From assembly GCA_025916675.1 (NCBI GenBank), contig CP098402.1, positions 2,723,205-2,787,204 of the forward strand: a DNA stretch of 64,000 bases, written 5' to 3'. The stretch is from Phycisphaera sp. (GTDB lineage: Bacteria; Planctomycetota; Phycisphaerae; Phycisphaerales; UBA1924). The position numbers were made by a program, and so were the translations under genes. The notes under the pieces were generated by a model. The model worked only from the letters and a program-made list of their open reading frames with translations, was not told the DNA's origin and searched no databases. This document shows positions 16,823-25,407 of the stretch, piece by piece (position 1 is the first letter of the stretch; every line of letters starts with the position of its first letter).

Positions 16823-18955
16823 TTATGGAAGGGCATAGACCACCTTCCTTCTGCCCTTGGTGGGCTCGGCCCGCTCGACAAGCTGCCCGGTCTCCAGCAG
16901 GTTGTCGATGACCTCCTGCCGCTCGCGCTGGGTCAGGGCCTGCGTGCGGCGGCACAGCTCGCTGCGGCCGAGCTCTCCGCCCATCTCGCGCACGACGCGC
17001 AGCACCCGCTTCTGCCTCGCGTCGAAGACGCCCTCGGACACCCACTGCCCCGCGACGTGCAAAAGCCGCAGCGTCAGGTGCTCGCTCAGGCCGCACGCCC
17101 ACCGAGCCGCCGGCGCGTCGATCACCGCGTGCTCGCGGTTGGCCGAGCACGCGTGCAACAGGGCCAGCCGGCAGGCCTTCTCCTCGGCCCGGGCCCACGC
17201 GGCCGACACGCTGCCCGGGGCGCCCTCCATGCGGGCGTCGACCGTCGCGGCCAGCGCGTCGAAGATCGCTCGGGCTTCCCTCGTCGTTTCGATCAGGCGC
17301 GGCTGTGGGTGCTCGCGGGCCAGGTTCCCGCCGGGGATGTGCTCGTGCCACCACTGGGCCGCCTGGACCACCGACGCGGGCGCGTCGCGCTGCGTGGCCC
17401 AGCGGCGCGCCGGCCGCTCGTCGGTCTCGAAGACCAGCAGACGGGCCGCGAAGCCGTCGGCCAGGCTCTCGGTGGTCAGCGACTGGTAGAAGTGCTCGAA
17501 GACCGTCGTGCCGTAGACGATCACGCACGGCTGGTCGATGACCTTGTTGCGCTTGGGGTCGGCGTAGGCCTTGCCGCGGTACACCGTGTCGGCGCTCGAG
17601 TAGAGCTTCATCAGCGCCGTCAGCACGTTGTACAGGTGCGGGGCCCGCTTGGGGTCGCCGATGGTCCGCAGAAAGCGGCCGAACTCGTCCATCTGGAAGA
17701 GCACCGCGGGCTGGGCCTCGACGGCGCTGAACAGCCCCGCGTCCGAGGCCAGGTCCTCGTTGCCCTCCAGGTCGATGGCGCCCGCCTCGAAGAGGATCGC
17801 CTTGTTCACCTTGCGGGCGTGGTCCTTGCCCGCGCCCGAGTCGGCCACGCCCACGGCGTAGAGGTTCGTGCGGTTGCCCAGGGCGTCGCGCACCTTGCGT
17901 GCGGCCAGCACGGCCTGCAGGCACAGCGCCCCAGCAAGCGCCAGCACCGGCTGGGGCCGCTTGGCGGTCTCGAGGTTGAACCGCACGACCTCGCCGACGA
18001 AGCCGGGTACATCGAGCAGGTGCTCGGGGATCGGTCCGGGATCGGCGTGGACGATATGACGCGGCGTTGCCGTGAGCGCAGACAAGTCAACCGCAGTATG
18101 CAGCTCGTCGCGCTTCGCCTCCAGCAGCCACCCACGTGGGCGCTCGTGCGGCTTGCTCGTCGCGTCATCGATCTTGTGTTGGAGCTCCCGCTCGGTCCAC
18201 GACGGCTCGCACCGCGGGTTGTACCGTGTGGTGAGCAGGTGCAGTGCGACATCGGGTGCCAGCGCGAAGCCGTGGACGAGGGCGGTGGCCGCCGCGTAGG
18301 TCTGGTTGTGGCCACCGCTGCCGGCGATGGCGGGGGGCATGGCGTCGAGGTACGCGGCCGCGCGACGCTCGGCGTCGTCGTGGGGTGTGGTGGTGGTGGG
18401 AGCGCTCCGAGGTGTCTCGATGTTGCTACGCCGCTCGCGCACCGCGTTGGCCAGAGCACCCACGCACGCGGCAAGCATCGCAGCGGGCACCGTGACCGGC
18501 TCGCCCTCGAGCACGTCGTACCGCTCGCCGCTCGGATGCACACTGGGGCCGACCACCGTCTGGCATCCGGCCGACCGCAGCTCGATGATCATGTCCCCAC
18601 CAGCATCGGTGTGCTTCGCGGTGGTCGCGCCCTCGGCGACGTACCACCGGTGCGAGCCCGGCCGCCCCTCGCGCCCCGTCACCGCGTTCGTCGCAGGCAG
18701 GTACTGGTCCGCCAGCTCGACCGCCTCGTCGCAGTCCAGGTCGACGTCCACCAGCCAGCCGCTGGGCTCGCCGAGGATCAGGCCGATGTTGCACTCGCCT
18801 TGGAACTTCGACGCGAGTTCGTGCTCGTCCAGTCGAAGCGCCGGCCATCGCTTGAGCGTTGGCGCCTTCGCGCTGGCGGAGATCGGCACCACGCGCCAGC
18901 CGCGACGCGTGTACGCGATGGCCGCTTCGAGCGGGGTTGGGAGCGTCGCGGCCAT
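16823..18955 (-). CDS. Bifunctional Prim-Pol primase with DUF3987 helicase-like domain
   Basis: 710 residues. The N-terminal ~170 residues are an archaeo-eukaryotic Prim-Pol domain: CNIGLILGEPSGWLVDVDLD contains the catalytic Asp pair (residues 70 and 72), with SHRWYVA after it. The central and C-terminal part matches DUF3987 (GVADSGAGKDHARK P-loop-like turn near residue 375, then FQMDEFGRFL), a replicative-helicase-like ATPase domain of phages and plasmids. Together they would start and prime replication of the element. The start overlaps the helicase gene stop by one base, so the two genes are coupled. The last ~70 residues form a winged-helix-like tail. Confidence 0.85.
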   Translation of the reverse strand: MAATLPTPLEAAIAYTRRGWRVVPISASAKAPTLKRWPALRLDEHELASKFQGECNIGLILGEPSGWLVDVDLDCDEAVELADQYLPATNAVTGREGRPGSHRWYVAEGATTAKHTDAGGDMIIELRSAGCQTVVGPSVHPSGERYDVLEGEPVTVPAAMLAACVGALANAVRERRSNIETPRSAPTTTTPHDDAERRAAAYLDAMPPAIAGSGGHNQTYAAATALVHGFALAPDVALHLLTTRYNPRCEPSWTERELQHKIDDATSKPHERPRGWLLEAKRDELHTAVDLSALTATPRHIVHADPGPIPEHLLDVPGFVGEVVRFNLETAKRPQPVLALAGALCLQAVLAARKVRDALGNRTNLYAVGVADSGAGKDHARKVNKAILFEAGAIDLEGNEDLASDAGLFSAVEAQPAVLFQMDEFGRFLRTIGDPKRAPHLYNVLTALMKLYSSADTVYRGKAYADPKRNKVIDQPCVIVYGTTVFEHFYQSLTTESLADGFAARLLVFETDERPARRWATQRDAPASVVQAAQWWHEHIPGGNLAREHPQPRLIETTREARAIFDALAATVDARMEGAPGSVSAAWARAEEKACRLALLHACSANREHAVIDAPAARWACGLSEHLTLRLLHVAGQWVSEGVFDARQKRVLRVVREMGGELGRSELCRRTQALTQRERQEVIDNLLETGQLVERAEPTKGRRKVVYALP

Positions 18956-20637
18956 CAGAACGGGATCTCATCGTCAGGGATCGCGAGCACGAGTTCGGGC
19001 GCTACGTCCGGGTCGTCCAGCCGCGCGGGCTTGGGGCCAAGCTCGCTGGCGACGATGCGGTCGAACTTCTCGCCAGCCACGCGGCGCACGGTGATGCGGC
19101 TCGGCTCGGCCAGGGCACCTGCGTTGGCTAGCTCGACGGCCCCTTCGGCGTCGCCGGGCGCGGGCTCGTGCGAGCGCAGAAGCCACCAGTCGACCGCCTT
19201 CGATCGTGCGTAGCCGCCGTGGCCGATGGCGATCCACTCGCTGACGGTCTCCGTAAGCGACACGTGGTAGTCGACCCGCATCGTCGGCGGGGCATCGGGC
19301 TTGCGGCGGCTGTGGTGTACCCTATAGCTCACCGACTGTACCTCGTGCTCGTGCTCGCTCGCCTGCCCGGTCAGAATGCCCGCGTCGCTCGCCTCGATCC
19401 CATGCTGTGTCCGCTCGGGCTCCGGGAAGGCGTGGCCGCACTCGGGGCACTCCCGGCATCCGGTGGCGACCAGCTCGTTGCACGCGGGGCACTCTTTCGC
19501 CGGAGGCGGGCCACCGCTCTGCCCGGGACGCTTGGCCGACAGCGCATCGACCGGGCCGTGCCGCAGCACGTTGCCCGCGAAGTCGAGCACCAGGCAGTCG
19601 GCCTTGCCCGGCGACAGGCGAAACCCCCGCCCGACCATCTGGTAGTACAGCCCGCAGCTCATCGTCGGCCGCAGCAAGGCGACGCAATCGACGTGCGGGG
19701 CGTCGAAACCCGTGGTCAGCATGTTCACGTTGGCGAGGTAGCGCAGATCACCCGATCGAAACCGCCCGATCAACTCGTCACGCTCTGCTGGCGGCGTCTT
19801 CGAGCACACGAAGCCGCACTCGATGCCGTGCCGCTCGGCCAGCACGCGGGCCACGTGTCGCCCGTGCCGCACGCCACTCGCGAAGATCAGCGTCGCTGCC
19901 CGGTCCCGCGTCTGATCGGCGATCTCGGCGCAGGCCCCATCGACCAGCGAGGCCTCATCCATCATCGCCTCGGTCTCGCCCGCGATGAACTCCCCGCCGC
20001 GGACGTGCAACGAGCTAACGTCCGCCCGCGTCGCGCCGGCGCGAGTGCGCAGCGGCGAGAGGTACCCATCGCGGATCAGCTCGGCTACTCCGATCTCGTA
20101 GCACACGTCGCTGAGCACGTGGCCGTCGCCGCACAAGGGCCCACCCTTCAAGCGGTACGGCGTCGCGGTCAGGCCCACCACCCGCGCGTGCGGGCAGTTG
20201 GTCTTCAGGTCATTGAGGAACCGACGGTACATCCCCTCGTCGGCGTGCGGCACCATGTGCGCCTCGTCGATCAGGACGAGATCGATCGGCCCGCCCTCGG
20301 CGACCAGCTCACACGCGCGGCCGTGCACGCTCTGGATGCCCGCGATGGTCACCGGCGCGCCGAGCTCGCGTTGCTTGAGCCCCGCCGAGTAGATGCCCAT
20401 GGGCAAACCCGGCGAGACCTCGTGCAGCTTGTCCGCTGCCTGCCCGAGCAGCTCCTTCTGGTGGGCCAGGATCAGCACGCGGCCGCTCCACCCCTCCGCC
20501 ACGTCGCGGCAGATCGTCGCGATCACGGGCGTTTTGCCGCCGCCCGTGGGGATCACGACGCACGGATTCCCATCGCGATCCGTGAGGAACGCGTACGCCG
20601 CGTCGATCGCCTCGCGCTGGTAGGGGCGCAGCTCCAT
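18955..20637 (-). CDS. DEAD/DEAH-box helicase of phage replication module
   Basis: 560 residues. Superfamily 2 motifs are in order: I at PTGGGKT (residues ~30-36), II at LIDEAH, III at GLTATPY, then domain 2 with FRSGDLRYLANVNMLTTGFD (IV/V) and QMVGRGFRL (VI). After the helicase core is a zinc ribbon (CPACNELVATGCRECPECGH). The C-terminal region (VDYHVSLTETVSEWI...) resembles the tail of phage UvsW/RadD-type helicases. Likely role: branch migration or remodelling in recombination-dependent replication. It starts by TGATG overlap with rusA, so the genes from 21.5 to 16.8 kb form one operon. Confidence 0.88.
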   Translation of the reverse strand: MELRPYQREAIDAAYAFLTDRDGNPCVVIPTGGGKTPVIATICRDVAEGWSGRVLILAHQKELLGQAADKLHEVSPGLPMGIYSAGLKQRELGAPVTIAGIQSVHGRACELVAEGGPIDLVLIDEAHMVPHADEGMYRRFLNDLKTNCPHARVVGLTATPYRLKGGPLCGDGHVLSDVCYEIGVAELIRDGYLSPLRTRAGATRADVSSLHVRGGEFIAGETEAMMDEASLVDGACAEIADQTRDRAATLIFASGVRHGRHVARVLAERHGIECGFVCSKTPPAERDELIGRFRSGDLRYLANVNMLTTGFDAPHVDCVALLRPTMSCGLYYQMVGRGFRLSPGKADCLVLDFAGNVLRHGPVDALSAKRPGQSGGPPPAKECPACNELVATGCRECPECGHAFPEPERTQHGIEASDAGILTGQASEHEHEVQSVSYRVHHSRRKPDAPPTMRVDYHVSLTETVSEWIAIGHGGYARSKAVDWWLLRSHEPAPGDAEGAVELANAGALAEPSRITVRRVAGEKFDRIVASELGPKPARLDDPDVAPELVLAIPDDEIPF

Positions 20638-21014
20638 CAGCCCATGGCCTCCACGGTGACGACGACCAGCCCGCCCTTGACAACCTCGCCGCGCAGGACC
20701 TCCAGCCCATCGATCTGCTCGTCGTCGCGGTACGCCCCACCGGGCTGGGCCAGCGCGTCGAGCAGCGCCTTGAGCACGTTGTCCAGGTCGCGCCGGCGAC
20801 GGTCGGGCGGGTGCACCACGACGCGCACCGCGACGCGGCCATCGAACGCCCGCACGCGCCGCACCGCCAGTGTCCGCGCCACCGCCGACCGGAAGCGCCG
20901 GCCCTGAGCGCTCACGATCGTGCGCGAACCCGCCCGCCGCCAGTAGTGGTTCACGCTCGGCGGGTAGGGCAGGCTTAGCTCGATGGTCCGGCTCACCTCA
21001 CTGGTCCGACTCAC
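20637..21014 (-). CDS. rusA: RusA-family Holliday junction resolvase
   Basis: The GTG start at 21014 overlaps the DUF669 gene stop (GTGA) and gives 125 residues, the normal RusA size. The conserved acidic clusters are present: RRRDLDNVLKALLDAL and YRDDEQIDGLEV carry the catalytic Asp residues. RusA dimers cut four-way junctions in phage recombination and replication intermediates. The N-terminal strand SLPYPPSVNHYWR is typical. The position between DUF669 and the helicase matches phage recombination modules. Confidence 0.85.
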   Translation of the reverse strand: MSRTSEVSRTIELSLPYPPSVNHYWRRAGSRTIVSAQGRRFRSAVARTLAVRRVRAFDGRVAVRVVVHPPDRRRRDLDNVLKALLDALAQPGGAYRDDEQIDGLEVLRGEVVKGGLVVVTVEAMG

Positions 21015-21481
21015 TTGCGCCACGGCACGCCGCCCCCGGTGGAAGTGTTGGTGGTGCAGTTTGTGGGGCTGGTAGGCTGCGAGCCGACGCGCTTGGCGTA
21101 GCCCTTGATGGTGTTGGTGATCTCGCCGGTGTCGTTGCGCTTCGTGCACGCGACCCTGACGAGCACCGGAACACTGTGCAGCTCGGCCGAGTCGCGGGGA
21201 CGCGTCACGCCGACCGCAGTACACAGGCTGGCCAGCGACGACCGCGCGATCGCCACCGTCCGGTCGTTGGGGTGCTCGAGCACGAAGCGGTCCCACAGCT
21301 TGCGCCCCTTGTGCTCGCCCTCGAGCACCTCCAGCTCGACCTGGAGGTACTTCCCGTCGCCCTTCTTGGTCGGCTTCATCTGCGAGTCGCTGGCGGCACA
21401 CAGGTACTGCCCGGCGGGCAGGGGCGCGAAGTCGCCGGCGGGCTCCACTTGCGTTGCGTCGAATCCGTTCAGGTCTGCCAT
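21011..21481 (-). CDS. DUF669 family protein
   Basis: 156 residues from the ATG at 21481, with GAGG about eight bases upstream. It shows the DUF669 pattern: PAGQYLCAASDSQMKPTKKG, then LQVELEVLEGEHKGRKLWDRF, consistent with an OB-like fold, and a low-complexity Ser/Thr/Gly C-terminus ending GGGVPWRK, resembling the flexible tails of ssDNA-binding proteins. DUF669 genes sit in phage recombination operons next to Sak4-like ATPases and nucleases, as here. The function is not established; an ssDNA-binding accessory role is inferred. Confidence 0.8.
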   Translation of the reverse strand: MADLNGFDATQVEPAGDFAPLPAGQYLCAASDSQMKPTKKGDGKYLQVELEVLEGEHKGRKLWDRFVLEHPNDRTVAIARSSLASLCTAVGVTRPRDSAELHSVPVLVRVACTKRNDTGEITNTIKGYAKRVGSQPTSPTNCTTNTSTGGGVPWRK

Positions 21482-21572
21482 GGTCGTGTCCTCTGTATTG
21501 CGTGCGGTCGGACGCCGGTGCGTGCCCGAACGCATCGGTGCGCACCGGCCAACCGGATCGCAAGTGCTTGTG

Positions 21573-22364
21573 TCAGTCGGCGTTGGGTTCGGTCTCGTTT
21601 TGTTCGTCGGTATCGATGTCGGGCGTCTCGCCGCGCGCGTACGCCCGGTAGATGCGCTCGTCGAGCGGGATCTCGTCGGGCAGGTTCAGCCGGTTCTTCG
21701 CCAGGTGGCTCGGCCGCTCGGTGGTCTTGAGCACCCGTTCGCCCTGGCCGATGGCCTGCACACGCGTGCGGTCGAAGCCCTCCTTCGTGGTCTTTGTGTG
21801 GACGCGGTACGTGGCGAACAGCACCTCGTCGCACCACTCCTGGATCAGCGCCGACGCGTGGCGGTTCAGGCGCGGGCCGTAGCGGTCGTAGCTCTCGGTC
21901 TCGGGGTTGGAGAACTTCTCGATGGCCGCGTGCGCGATGAGCACGACCTGCATGCCACGCTCGCGCCGCAGGGCGTCCAGCCCGGCGAGCACCTCGCGCC
22001 AGGGTTCGAGGGCGAACACGTAACCCTTGCCGTAGCCGATGTCCTCGATGGACTGCACCTGCCGGTCGAGGCAGACCTTCGCGTGGATCAGCCGCTCGAG
22101 CCAGTCGAGGCTGTCGATGACGATGGTCTTGTAGGTGTGTTCTTCGGTGTAGAGCTCACCGAGAGCGCCGATCACCTGTTCGAGGTCGGTGGCCAGCGGG
22201 AAGCGCGGCGCGTCGATGTCCGCCAGGCCGTCCTCGGTCTGGATGAACACCGGGTCCTCGGCCATCGCCCCGAACGTGCTCTTGCCGATCCCGTGCGTGC
22301 CGTACACCAGCACGCGACGCGGCATCCGCGTGCGGCCGGTTTCGATGGATTCCAGAAGTCCCAT
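21573..22364 (-). CDS. AAA_24/Sak4-like phage ATPase (RecA-fold recombination protein)
   Basis: 263 residues. Walker A is YGTHGIGKSTFG at residues ~21-32, followed by PVFIQTEDGLADIDAPRFP; Walker B is KTIVIDSLDWLE. The C-terminal part contains GFDRTRVQAIGQGERVLKT, as in the phage nucleotide-binding AAA_24 family. These proteins are RecA-like single-strand annealing or recombination ATPases. Neighbours (nuclease upstream, DUF669 and RusA downstream) fit a complete phage homologous-recombination cassette. Confidence 0.83.
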   Translation of the reverse strand: MGLLESIETGRTRMPRRVLVYGTHGIGKSTFGAMAEDPVFIQTEDGLADIDAPRFPLATDLEQVIGALGELYTEEHTYKTIVIDSLDWLERLIHAKVCLDRQVQSIEDIGYGKGYVFALEPWREVLAGLDALRRERGMQVVLIAHAAIEKFSNPETESYDRYGPRLNRHASALIQEWCDEVLFATYRVHTKTTKEGFDRTRVQAIGQGERVLKTTERPSHLAKNRLNLPDEIPLDERIYRAYARGETPDIDTDEQNETEPNAD

Positions 22365-22385
22365 GGTCTGTCTCCTTGGTGTATT

Positions 22386-23222
22386 TCAGTTGGTTGGGGT
22401 GGTCAGCAGCCGCAGCGACTCGTACCCGGTGGGCCACGCGTCTCGCCCGCGGCATCGCTTGAGTTCGGCCATGGCCCGCTCGTTGTCCTTGCGCGCCGCG
22501 TCCAGCAGCGCGTCGTCGACCCGCCACACCCCACAGCGGAACGGCTCGCGCTTCTCAACGGCGATCAGATGCACGGGTAATGCGTGACCGCACGCCTGAC
22601 GCACCAGCTCGCGGTAGAAGGCCAGTTGGTGCGCGTAGCCGAAGTCGCGGACCTGGGCCTCGAAGCCGTCCAGGTCCTGGCAGGTCTTGAGGTCAACGAT
22701 GCCGCGACCCTCGACCGGGTTGATCCAATCCAGCCGCCCCTGGCACGCGTGCCCGTCGTACTCGACCCGCACCACACCCTCGGCGACCCCGTCGGCCAGC
22801 AGCTCGCGGGCGAAGATGTGGTCCTTCACCGCGCCGGCCATCCGCTCGACGATGGCCGCGTCGGAATCGCCCAGCACCGCCTTGCCGCAGCCGGCCGCCC
22901 ACTTCTGGAACGCCTTGGTCGTGCGCCCGAACGGCTCGCCCGTCTTCGGGTTCACCGGCCCACCCATCGCGTACTCGGTCCTGTACCGCTCACGGCCCTC
23001 GAGCGTCAGCACGTGCGCCGCACGCCCGACGACATACGCCGACCGGTCCGGTTCGTTGACCAGCCCCTGCCGCTTGCGGCGGTACAGCAGCGGGCACCGC
23101 CGAAAGTCACCCAGCGCGTGCGAGCTGAGGTGCTCGCGGGCCTTGGCGTGGTACACCGCCGCGGGCTCGCGGATCAGGAAGGAGAGGCTGAGGGTTGCCG
23201 GACGGCAGCAGCAGGGCGTCAC
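22386..23222 (-). CDS. PD-(D/E)XK exonuclease of phage recombination cassette
   Basis: The frame is open far upstream; the GTG at 23222 is chosen because it overlaps the preceding gene's stop by 4 bp, giving 278 residues. The core reads HALGDFRRCPLLYRR and GRAAHVLTLEG, then the nuclease motif QGRLDWINPVEGRGIVDLKT (Asp ... DxK) and YAHQLAFYRELV, typical of Cas4/RecB-like and YqaJ-related phage exonucleases. It would resect DNA ends to give single strands for the Sak4-like ATPase. The first ~20 residues (CCC...) are doubtful and a slightly later start is possible. Confidence 0.75.
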   Translation of the reverse strand: MTPCCCRPATLSLSFLIREPAAVYHAKAREHLSSHALGDFRRCPLLYRRKRQGLVNEPDRSAYVVGRAAHVLTLEGRERYRTEYAMGGPVNPKTGEPFGRTTKAFQKWAAGCGKAVLGDSDAAIVERMAGAVKDHIFARELLADGVAEGVVRVEYDGHACQGRLDWINPVEGRGIVDLKTCQDLDGFEAQVRDFGYAHQLAFYRELVRQACGHALPVHLIAVEKREPFRCGVWRVDDALLDAARKDNERAMAELKRCRGRDAWPTGYESLRLLTTPTN

Positions 23223-23563
23223 CGCACACCCCCACCACCGCTCCGCGGGCACGAGGCGCATCGCGGCTTGCCGCAACCGCCTTCGGGCCGCGAGCAAGAC
23301 AGTCGGCGGACCCTGTAGCCTTCGGCTCCAAGCTCCCGGGTCAGGAACGCAGCAAAGACGCGGGCGACCGCACGACCCGAGCCGGTCTGGCAATCGAGCA
23401 GCACCGATGTGGTCGGCGTATCGATGCGATAGCGGACCTCCAGCCGCACGCGGGCCTCGCCGTGCAAGCCCTCAACGGCCAGCACGGCGAGGTGCAGCGT
23501 GCTCTCGATCTCGGCCAGGTCGGTGCCCTGGCCAAACTCGAAGCGGGTGATCGTCTTGTCCAT
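23219..23563 (-). CDS. Hypothetical phage-module protein with C-terminal Cys cluster
   Basis: 114 residues. The first ~85 residues alternate strand and helix (ITRFEFGQGTDLAEIESTLHLAVLAV, then VRYRIDTPTTSVLLDCQTGSGR). The end carries a Cys-rich cluster (CSRPEGGCGKPRCASC) that could bind zinc. It overlaps the nuclease gene by 4 bp and so is probably co-translated with it. No family is recognised. Confidence 0.6.
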   Translation of the reverse strand: MDKTITRFEFGQGTDLAEIESTLHLAVLAVEGLHGEARVRLEVRYRIDTPTTSVLLDCQTGSGRAVARVFAAFLTRELGAEGYRVRRLSCSRPEGGCGKPRCASCPRSGGGGVR

Positions 23564-23629
23564 GGCACGGGCCCTCCGGCGGGGTGCTCCCCCACCGTTG
23601 ACCTATGCCATGTGCTGCTAGGGTGCGCG

Positions 23630-24217
23630 CTACCCGAGGTCGAGGTCCTCCAACTGCCTCGAGATCCGCTTGCGTTCGCGGTCGATCGCGTGGCGAGCCA
23701 CCGACTTCCCAGTCCGTCGCGACCACTCTCGGGCCGTCGCAGTCGAGCCGTGCGCCGCGACGTGCTCGATCAGCTCGCGGTCAGAGGCGGTAAGCCGGTC
23801 CAGTGCCAGGCCAAGATCTTCGGCCAGATCCGATGACTTCAGATCCGATCGGCTCCACAGCTCCCGCCGGCGCCGGCCATCGGCCTCAGACAAGCCTGTA
23901 GCCAGCGTGAACCCGGTCTGGCGGTCGAGTTCCTCATCGATCGAGGCCGGCTTCTGCCAGCCCCCGCGTTTGAGCGCCCGTCTGGACCGGAGTTCCATGC
24001 GGAAGCAGTTGGTAGAGATCTTGATGGCGAACGCCTCGATCGTGCCCCGGCCTGGGTCGTACCGGTGGGCGTTCGTGAAGAGCTGGATCAGGGCAAGCTG
24101 GACGAGGTCGTCCTCGTCGGCGTTACAGAGAGCGTGACGGCAGCACATGACCCTTGCCTTGGACTTGATGAGAGCACGGATGCGGGGATCGCCAACCAGC
24201 AGGTCGGGGTCGACCAT
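23630..24217 (-). CDS. Sigma-70-like RNA polymerase sigma factor (ECF type)
   Basis: 195 residues. Region 2 is seen in DEDDLVQLALIQLFTNAHRYDPGRGTIEAFAIKISTNCFR (core binding and -10 recognition), a charged linker follows, then region 4 with LDRLTASDRELIEHVAAHGSTATAREWSRRTGKSVARHAIDRERKR as the -35-binding helix-turn-helix. It stands at the head of the phage recombination/replication operon (66 bp upstream of the next gene), so it may direct transcription of that module. No anti-sigma partner is seen. Confidence 0.75.
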   Translation of the reverse strand: MVDPDLLVGDPRIRALIKSKARVMCCRHALCNADEDDLVQLALIQLFTNAHRYDPGRGTIEAFAIKISTNCFRMELRSRRALKRGGWQKPASIDEELDRQTGFTLATGLSEADGRRRRELWSRSDLKSSDLAEDLGLALDRLTASDRELIEHVAAHGSTATAREWSRRTGKSVARHAIDRERKRISRQLEDLDLG

Positions 24218-24380
24218 CGGATTCCTCCGAGGTCGACCGCGGGCTCACCAACCAGCCACGCCGCCACGCCATGGGCATCTGGCCGTGGCACGATGCCGCG
24301 GGATGCAGGGGCGTCCGTAGCTGGCCGGTTTCGAGCTGGCCGACCTCGGACGAGGCCCGCGGTGTCGCCGCGACAACGAC

Positions 24381-24410
24381 AAGACGACGGGCCGATGGGC
24401 CCGTCGTCTT
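24381..24410 (-). terminator. Strong 13-bp hairpin between the unknown gene pair and the sigma gene
   Basis: A perfect 13-bp stem (AAGACGACGGGCC and its complement) with a 4-base loop. It lies 29 bp beyond the stop of the gene ending at 24439. No clean T run follows, so it may be a terminator or a strong RNA structure insulating the two minus-strand units. The rest of 24218-24438 shows no gene. Confidence 0.55.
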
Positions 24411-24438
24411 ACTCACTAATGCGTTGTCCTATAAAGAT

Positions 24439-25407
24439 TTATGAGACTTGATGAAACTTTGTGGCCCTGTCGCGGGGACTCGACGCGACACGCCTGGAGA
24501 CGGACGCGGAGTCCTCCGAACGCATGACTTCGTCTGGGCCGCCGTTTCGTAGAACCGCCCGACGGACACGGTCCTTGGAGATCGGGCGTTTCAGCGCCTC
24601 GGTGAGCAACGTTCCCGCCTTGCGATAGGAGCCAGTCTCGCGATAGGCCCGCAAGAAGACCTCATCGGTGAGCTCGTTCTTCACGACCGAGTGGACCGCT
24701 TGCTCGATCACCTGCTTACGCATCGCGGGGTCCGTCGGAACAAAACTGCGTGCCTCGGCCGCCTGGTCGGCTTCGTCCACGGCTGCCAAGATCGCCTCCG
24801 CATCCAGCACCATCTGGCCATCTTCGACGCGGGCCACTTCCGCGAGCGTCAAGACGGCCGGGATCGCGCCAGGCCAGATCCGCTCGTCCGGCACGGTGTC
24901 GGGAACCAGCACGATGGCCCGTCCTCCCGGTCCTAAGTGGTTGGCGATCGCTCGGCCGTCCTCGGCCTCTAGCCCAACAGCAAGGACCAAGTTGCGATTC
25001 TGGCCGGAGACCTTCAACGTCCCCACTCGCCAATACCGCTGTTCGACCACAGACTTCGCCCGCCCCTTGGGATTGAGCGCTCGGGCGACCGCTTGCGCCA
25101 GCCCCTCGGGGTTTGGTCGCCATCCCTTGGTCATGTTCTCGGTGATCTCGACGCGAAGGAATTGCGGGCAAGCGATGAACAGCCGTCGGTGGCCACCCTC
25201 GTCCTCGAAGACCTCGACCGGCTCGACGTGCCAGTCGTCGCATTCGGGGCAGGTGACCTCCACCGTGGTCCCTGCCACGAGCAAGCCCAACGAGGCCATA
25301 GTTTCCGCGCCATCCTCTGGCCAGTCCTCCACCTCGTGGTAGTCAAAGAACGCCGTCGGCTCACCCATCGACGATAACAGCACGGCGAATAGCTCGTCGA
25401 AAGTCAT
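24439..25407 (-). CDS. Unrecognised 322-residue protein with zinc pair and C-terminal HTH
   Basis: No family recognised. The N-terminal ~70 residues are acidic and predicted helical (MTFDELFAVLLSSMG). A VTCPECDDWHVE motif and a later IACPQ may form a zinc site. A central domain has strands (LVLAVGLEAEDGRAIANHL, GRAIVLVPDT). Near residues 240-285 a helix-turn-helix-like segment is visible (VFLRAYRETGSYRKAGTLLTEAL). The tail is Ser/Arg-rich. Its ATG overlaps the stop of the upstream 390-residue gene (ATGA), so the two products are probably made together. The location beside a restriction-modification operon makes a defence or regulatory role plausible, but this is only context. Confidence 0.65.
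   Translation of the reverse strand: MTFDELFAVLLSSMGEPTAFFDYHEVEDWPEDGAETMASLGLLVAGTTVEVTCPECDDWHVEPVEVFEDEGGHRRLFIACPQFLRVEITENMTKGWRPNPEGLAQAVARALNPKGRAKSVVEQRYWRVGTLKVSGQNRNLVLAVGLEAEDGRAIANHLGPGGRAIVLVPDTVPDERIWPGAIPAVLTLAEVARVEDGQMVLDAEAILAAVDEADQAAEARSFVPTDPAMRKQVIEQAVHSVVKNELTDEVFLRAYRETGSYRKAGTLLTEALKRPISKDRVRRAVLRNGGPDEVMRSEDSASVSRRVASSPRDRATKFHQVS

Noticed and set aside
16518-17924. 923-residue frame extending the methyltransferase upstream
   Set aside because: The extension is antisense-like over the primase gene and a good ribosome-binding site exists at 16517.
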